64,000 nucleotides of DNA from Thermoleophilia bacterium. GTDB taxonomy: Bacteria > Actinomycetota > Thermoleophilia > UBA2241. Both the position numbers and the translations under genes were made by a program. This document shows, piece after piece, positions 59,896-64,000 of this stretch (position 1 is its first letter; every line of letters starts with the position of its first letter). The notes beneath the pieces are model-generated. The model was not told the origin of the DNA. It worked only from the letters and a program-made list of their open reading frames with translations, and did not search any database. The stretch spans positions 62,001-126,000 of the forward strand of contig JAWKKE010000006.1 in NCBI GenBank assembly GCA_041393415.1. Direction: 5' to 3'.

Positions 59896-61460
59896 AGAAG
59901 CTCACCTACTATCTGGCGGTGATCCTCGCCTTGGGACTCCTCCTCGCGGGTTGTGGATCGGACGCCTCCACAGCAACAGGCAGCGTAACGGCGTCGCAGG
60001 CGGACAGGCTCACGGACACGATGACAACCGCCACCGAGACCGTCGCGGCCGCACTCTCAACGTACGCCAAGAGCCACGCCGATGCCGATGACGGCGACTA
60101 CAACGAAAGCGATGTCATCGATGTCGATCTCTCCTCAGCGACTTCACAGACCAACAACGGCGTCACCGTGGAGGGCACGACGATCACCATCAGCGCACCC
60201 GGCACGTACCGCCTCAGCGGCACCCTCGACGGCGGGCAAGTCCTGGTCGACAGCCCCGGTGAGGGCAAGGTGCGGCTGATCCTCGACGACGCGTCGATTA
60301 CCTCATCGGACTCACCCGCGCTCGAGATCGCCGCGGCCGACGAGCTCGTGTTGGTGCTGGCCGCCGGTTCGAGCAACGTCCTCGCAGATGCAGCGGGCTA
60401 CAGCACCTCGACAAGCGGCGATGCGCCCGTCGCCGCCCTGTCGTCGATGGCCGATCTCACGATCGCCGGCGACGGGAGCCTCAGCGTCACAGGTAACGCC
60501 AACGACGGCATCGCCAGCAAGGACGGCTTGGTGATCCTCTCCGGCGACGTCAGCGTGACCGCCGTCGACGACGGCATTCGCGGCAAAGACTATCTGCGCA
60601 TCGAGGGAGGAACCGTCACCGTCGATGCCGCCGACGACGCCCTCAAGTCGGACAATGAGGAGGATGCCAGCGTTGGCTACATCGCTTTCCTCGGTGGCGA
60701 AGTGACACTCAGCGCCGGAGACGACGGAGCCCACGCCGAGGGCGGCTTAGTCATGGGCGACGCAACCGTAACGGTCCTTGAGTCGACAGAAGGCCTCGAG
60801 GCCACGGCCATGACGCTCGCCGGCGGCACGATAGACGTCACCGCGAGCGACGACGGCATCAATCTGGCCGGCGGTGACGGATCAGACGTCGGCGGGTTCC
60901 CCGGCGAGACGAGCGGCAACTACAACCTCACGATCGCCGGTGGCACCATCACGGTCGACGCAGATGGCGACGGACTCGACGTCAACGGCGCCGTCACCAT
61001 GACCGGCGGAACCGTGATTGTCAGCGGCCCTACATCTGACGGCAACGGCGCCCTCGATGCGGACGGCGGCGTCACCATAAGCGGCGGCATCCTCCTCGCC
61101 GCCGGCAGCGCCGGCATGGCCGTCGCGCCAACCAGCGACTCTGCTCAAGGTTGGGTCTCAGTAACCCTGGACACGCCCCTCGCAGCCGGCGAGGTTGTGC
61201 AGATCGTGAGCGGAGAGGATGTCCTCGCCACCTATACGACGGCGAAGGTAACATCCTCCATCGTCTTCTCATCGGCGTCCATCGTGTCCGGTGAGAGCTA
61301 CGACGTCTACGTCGGCGGAAGCGCGTCGAGCGACAGCCTCGCCGGTTACTCAGCCTCCGGAGATCTTTCCGGCGCAGACAAGATCGCGTCCGTGACCGCC
61401 GGCGAACACACCGCCGGTGGGCGCGGATCCGGCATGGGCGGCGGCGCGCCGGGGGCGTGA
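59892..61460 (+). CDS. Lipoprotein with carbohydrate-binding/beta-helix-like repeats
   Basis: 522-residue exported lipoprotein. The signal ends in a lipobox, LLLAGCGSD (Cys near residue 21). The body fits the carbohydrate-binding domain family (DUF4353 type): GTYRLSGTLDGGQVLVDS, then repeated strands of the form GGTITVDADGDGLDVNG, GGTVTVDAADDALKSDN and GGTIDVTASDDGINLAGG, as in a right-handed beta-helix with Asp-Asp-Gly turns that may bind calcium. The C-terminus is Gly rich. The ATG at 59892 has AGGAG 6 bases upstream. It is the last gene of the DUF4956-VTC unit and probably acts on the cell surface. Confidence 0.85.
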   Translation: MKKLTYYLAVILALGLLLAGCGSDASTATGSVTASQADRLTDTMTTATETVAAALSTYAKSHADADDGDYNESDVIDVDLSSATSQTNNGVTVEGTTITISAPGTYRLSGTLDGGQVLVDSPGEGKVRLILDDASITSSDSPALEIAAADELVLVLAAGSSNVLADAAGYSTSTSGDAPVAALSSMADLTIAGDGSLSVTGNANDGIASKDGLVILSGDVSVTAVDDGIRGKDYLRIEGGTVTVDAADDALKSDNEEDASVGYIAFLGGEVTLSAGDDGAHAEGGLVMGDATVTVLESTEGLEATAMTLAGGTIDVTASDDGINLAGGDGSDVGGFPGETSGNYNLTIAGGTITVDADGDGLDVNGAVTMTGGTVIVSGPTSDGNGALDADGGVTISGGILLAAGSAGMAVAPTSDSAQGWVSVTLDTPLAAGEVVQIVSGEDVLATYTTAKVTSSIVFSSASIVSGESYDVYVGGSASSDSLAGYSASGDLSGADKIASVTAGEHTAGGRGSGMGGGAPGA

Positions 61461-61599
61461 CGCCGCCGGTTCTCGCCGACGGATACGGGACGGATCTCGG
61501 AGACGACGCTCGGCGGTCCTGTCGAGCACAAAGGCGCGTTCGGCGACGTGCAGACCCATGGTCGTCCGTCCCGTGCGCTCGCATGTGGAGCGCAGAGCA

Positions 61600-61644
61600 G
61601 TGAAGGGGGGCGCTCGTCAATGTGCGACGAGCGCCCCCCTTCAC
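61600..61644. terminator. Perfect 19-bp hairpin between convergent genes
   Basis: Bases 61600-61618 pair perfectly with 61626-61644 around a 7-base loop. The lipoprotein gene (plus) ends 139 bases before it and the metallopeptidase gene (minus) ends 55 bases after it. Strong stem and convergent position fit a bidirectional terminator; flanking T-tracts are poor (TCTTCA on the plus side). Confidence 0.65.
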
Positions 61645-61699
61645 TCTTCAGACACCTTGCTCGCTCCTTGCTCGCCGCCAAGTGGCAGCGCCGGCCGCG

Positions 61700-62389
61700 C
61701 TAGTCGCGACCGCCCAGGAACATGGAAAGGAAGAAGAGCAGCTGACCGATGGCCGCCAGTGCACCCGCGACGTACGTCATGGCCGCAGCGGTGAGCGTTT
61801 GACGAACCCCGGCGACTTCTCCCGCGTTGGTGACCAGCCCGAAATCCTGGAGTTGTGCAGCGGCGCGGCGGGAGGCATTGAACTCCACCGGCAGCGTCAC
61901 CAGCTGGAACAAGACCACGAAGCCGTAGATGACGACTGCCGCCATGACGAGGCCCGCGAGGTTCAAGAAGAACCCCGCGATCAGCAGGATGAACCACGCT
62001 TGCGAGCCGAAGGCCGCTACCGGCCAGATCGCGGCGCGCACGCTCATGGGGAAGTAACCGTGCGCGTGTTGCAGTGCGTGACCGACCTCGTGAGCGGCGA
62101 CGGCCGTCGATGCCACCGAGCGGCCGGCATACACCTGCTCCGACAGAGCGACGGCGCGGGTCCGCGGATCGTAGTGATCGCTGAGAGCGCCCTGACGCGA
62201 CATCTGCACCGGCACGTCGCGCAAGCCGTTGCGATCGAGAATCTCGCGCGCCACCTCGGCGCCGGTCTTGCCGGTCGCGATAGGCTTCTGGCTGTTGGCA
62301 TTGAAGGTGGACCGCAGCCAAGCCTGAATCGCGAACCCGAAAATCATCGGGATGATGAAGTAGATGAGGTATGAGGTAAGGCTACCCAT
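61700..62389 (-). CDS. YugP-type neutral zinc metallopeptidase, membrane-bound
   Basis: 229-residue membrane protein. A first helix (about 5-22) is followed by a cytosolic or external domain with the zinc motif H100-E-V-G-H104 (AVAAHEVGHALQHAHGY) and then three C-terminal helices. FQLVTLPVEFNASRRA is typical of the family, where the Glu supplies the third zinc ligand. Substrate unknown. The ATG at 62389 has GAGGAG about 10 bases upstream. It is divergent from tadA. Confidence 0.9.
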   Translation of the reverse strand: MGSLTSYLIYFIIPMIFGFAIQAWLRSTFNANSQKPIATGKTGAEVAREILDRNGLRDVPVQMSRQGALSDHYDPRTRAVALSEQVYAGRSVASTAVAAHEVGHALQHAHGYFPMSVRAAIWPVAAFGSQAWFILLIAGFFLNLAGLVMAAVVIYGFVVLFQLVTLPVEFNASRRAAAQLQDFGLVTNAGEVAGVRQTLTAAAMTYVAGALAAIGQLLFFLSMFLGGRD

Positions 62390-62481
62390 GGTGAAGCATC
62401 TCTCCTCGCGCTCTGGCGGGCGCGGTACGTGGTGGGTTGTATGTCGTAGTATACCCCAACGAGTATCCGACACCTGGACCC

Positions 62482-62946
62482 ATGTCTAACGCACATTTCC
62501 CGCGGCACGAGTACTTCATGCGTCTGGCTCTGCGCGAGGCGCAGCGTGCCGCCCAGCACGGCGATGTTCCTGTGGGCTGCGTCATCGTCCTCGACGGCGA
62601 GGTGATTGGCGCGGCCGGCAACGAGCGCGAACTCCGTCAGAGCCCACTTGCGCACGCGGAGATCCTCGCCATCGAGCAGGCGGCGACGCGACTTCACACG
62701 TGGCGTCTGCTCAACACCGTGCTCTACGTCACCCTCGAGCCCTGCCCGATGTGTGCCGGCGCCATCGTCCAGGCGCGGATCCCCCACGTCGTCTACGGCG
62801 CCCGCGACGAAAAGGCTGGCGCCGCAGGCACGCTCTACAACATCTGCAACGACAGCCGCCTCAATCACTGCGCCGCCGTCACCGACGGTGTCCTCGCCGA
62901 CGAGGCGGTCGCGCAGCTACGCGAGTTCTTCCAGGCACGCCGATGA
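62482..62946 (+). CDS. tadA: tRNA-specific adenosine deaminase
   Basis: 154-residue zinc deaminase that turns A34 of tRNA-Arg(ACG) into inosine. The active site is H58-A-E60 with P87-C88-P-M-C91 (LEPCPMCAGAIVQARI), and the family segment GAAGTLYNICNDSRLNH follows. I chose the ATG at 62482; the frame is open upstream but not coding-like. Its target tRNA-Arg(ACG) is at 58306. Its stop overlaps the next gene (ATGA). Confidence 0.94.
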   Translation: MSNAHFPRHEYFMRLALREAQRAAQHGDVPVGCVIVLDGEVIGAAGNERELRQSPLAHAEILAIEQAATRLHTWRLLNTVLYVTLEPCPMCAGAIVQARIPHVVYGARDEKAGAAGTLYNICNDSRLNHCAAVTDGVLADEAVAQLREFFQARR

Positions 62947-64000
62947 CGCCGCCGTACACACTCCCTGAGGACGCGGAACTGCGCGCGCGCGTCGCCCGTC
63001 TCATGCCGCGCTTGGAGCGCGAGCTCGAGCGGCTGGTGCGCATTCCGTCCGTCGCCTTCCCGGGTTTCCCGACGGCGCCGCTGCGAGAGGCCGCAGAGGC
63101 CACCGCCGCGCTGCTGCGCGACGCCGGGCTGCCACGTGTAGATCTCGTCGCCGTGCCCGGCTCGCCGCCCCTCGTGTACGGTGAACGGCCGCCGGCCGCC
63201 GGCGCCGCAACCGTGCTCCTCTACGCCCACTACGACGTCCAGCCCAGCGGCGACGAGAACGCCTGGACAGAGGCGCCGTTCGCGCCACTGCGCCGCGACA
63301 ACCGTCTCTACGGTCGCGGCACCGCCGACGACAAGTCCGGCATCATCCTCCATCTCGGCGCTCTTCTCGCCCTCGGCGACACGTGTCCGCTGGGAATCAA
63401 AGTGCTGATCGAGGGCGAGGAAGAGGTGGGCCTCGGCCATCTCGAGTCGTACGTCGTCACGCACCCCGAGCTTGTTACCGCGGACGCGATCATCGTCGCC
63501 GACGGCGGCAATCTCACGCTCGGCACGCCGACGCTGACCACATCGCTACGTGGCCTTACGGCCGTCGACGTCACCGTGAGAACCCTGGCCTCGCCGCTCC
63601 ATAGCGGCACGTTCGGCGGCGCAGCGCCGGACGCGCTCATCGCGCTGACACGGATCATCGCCAGCCTGCACGACGACGAGGGCAACGTCGCCGTGGCCGG
63701 CCTGAACCGTATCGAGTACACCGGCGCGCCGTACGAAGAGCCGCTATACCGCGCCCACACAGGCGTCCTAACGGATGTTGAGCTCATCGGCTCGGGGTCG
63801 ATCGCGGAGCGTCTGTACGCACGGCCGTCGATCAACGTGATCGGCATCGACGCGCCCCGCGTGGACGGCTCGCTCAACGCCCTAGTCCCCGAAGCGCGCG
63901 CCCGCATCAGCGTTCGCCTCGCACCGGGCCAGGATTCCGATGCCGCCTACGAGGCCGTCGTGCGCCACATCCGCACGGTTACGCCGTGGAGCGTCGCCGT
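62943..64000 (+). CDS. M20 family dipeptidase, 3' end missing
   Basis: 352 residues are visible before the window ends; the frame is still open. Family motifs: LLYAHYDVQPSGDENAWTE (His and Asp), YGRGTADDKSGIILH (bridging Asp) and EGEEEVG (catalytic and metal Glu). The lid/dimerisation domain begins near TVRTLASPLHSGTFGG. Similar to bacterial PepV/CNDP-like dipeptidases. The ATG at 62943 overlaps the tadA TGA, so the two are translationally coupled. A full-length enzyme would be about 450 residues, so roughly 100 are missing. Confidence 0.9.
   Translation, partial: MTPPYTLPEDAELRARVARLMPRLERELERLVRIPSVAFPGFPTAPLREAAEATAALLRDAGLPRVDLVAVPGSPPLVYGERPPAAGAATVLLYAHYDVQPSGDENAWTEAPFAPLRRDNRLYGRGTADDKSGIILHLGALLALGDTCPLGIKVLIEGEEEVGLGHLESYVVTHPELVTADAIIVADGGNLTLGTPTLTTSLRGLTAVDVTVRTLASPLHSGTFGGAAPDALIALTRIIASLHDDEGNVAVAGLNRIEYTGAPYEEPLYRAHTGVLTDVELIGSGSIAERLYARPSINVIGIDAPRVDGSLNALVPEARARISVRLAPGQDSDAAYEAVVRHIRTVTPWSVA

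Overview
This is a high-GC chromosomal window with bacterial gene style (frequent GTG starts, strong AGGAGG-type ribosome binding sites, CCA-encoded tRNAs). Two loci suggest the host. The first is a kinase/FHA/PP2C/SEDS/PBP/PASTA-kinase operon, a hallmark of Actinobacteria (compare fhaA-fhaB-pstP-rodA-pbpA-pknA-pknB of mycobacteria). The second is a complete carbonyl branch of the Wood-Ljungdahl pathway plus a four-subunit 2-oxoacid:ferredoxin oxidoreductase. Together they point to an anaerobic, deep-branching actinobacterial lineage. That placement is inference from gene content; no marker such as 16S rRNA is present.

Layout. 1-5023 (minus): topA, tmk, holB, ricT and the start of a heavy-metal-binding protein. 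5115-7563 (minus): amidohydrolase, membrane TPR protein and STAS protein in one tight unit. 7677-9566: an acetyltransferase-like gene and an MgtE-N/CBS protein. 9660-18476 (minus): the seven-gene Ser/Thr phosphorylation and cell-wall operon, with a kinase at each end. 18549-22137 (plus): tRNA-Leu, a membrane-anchored protein, a DUF4446 protein, prephenate dehydratase and an arginase-like protein. 22146-24912 (minus): L,D-transpeptidase, M20 peptidase and a possible small ORF. 25040-27300 (plus): serS, tRNA-Ser(UGA) and a membrane protein.

27397-38886 looks like an amino-acid or 2-oxoacid fermentation locus. A ParA/MinD-like ATPase and korDABC-type genes sit in the middle. They are flanked by two mirrored modules, each an XRE-cupin regulator followed by an AMP-forming acyl-CoA synthetase. 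Next to these lie an ACT-ACT-metallo-beta-lactamase fusion and an M20 carbamoylase-type hydrolase. 38980-46099 (minus): a CopB-like P-type ATPase, an AI-2E transporter gene interrupted by an in-frame amber codon, three small proteins (SHOCT, DUF6325-like, membrane), a VanZ-like protein and a DEAD-box helicase.

46346-57206 (plus) is a compact CODH/ACS operon: a Cys-less HMA-like protein, cooS/acsA, acsB, acsD, acsC, acsV, cooC/acsF and acsE. The reading frames overlap or nearly abut and the cofactor ligands are intact. It ends at a perfect G14/C14 palindrome facing a small Cys-containing exported peptide gene. 57608-64000: a GyrI-like domain protein, tRNA-Ser(GCU), tRNA-Arg(ACG), a DUF4956/VTC/beta-helix lipoprotein operon, a zinc metallopeptidase (minus), tadA and the 5' part of an M20 dipeptidase.

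Coding density is very high. The longest stretches without a gene are about 280 bases (42278-42555) and about 250 bases (46100-46345); neither holds a convincing feature. No CRISPR array, insertion sequence, prophage or rRNA was seen.
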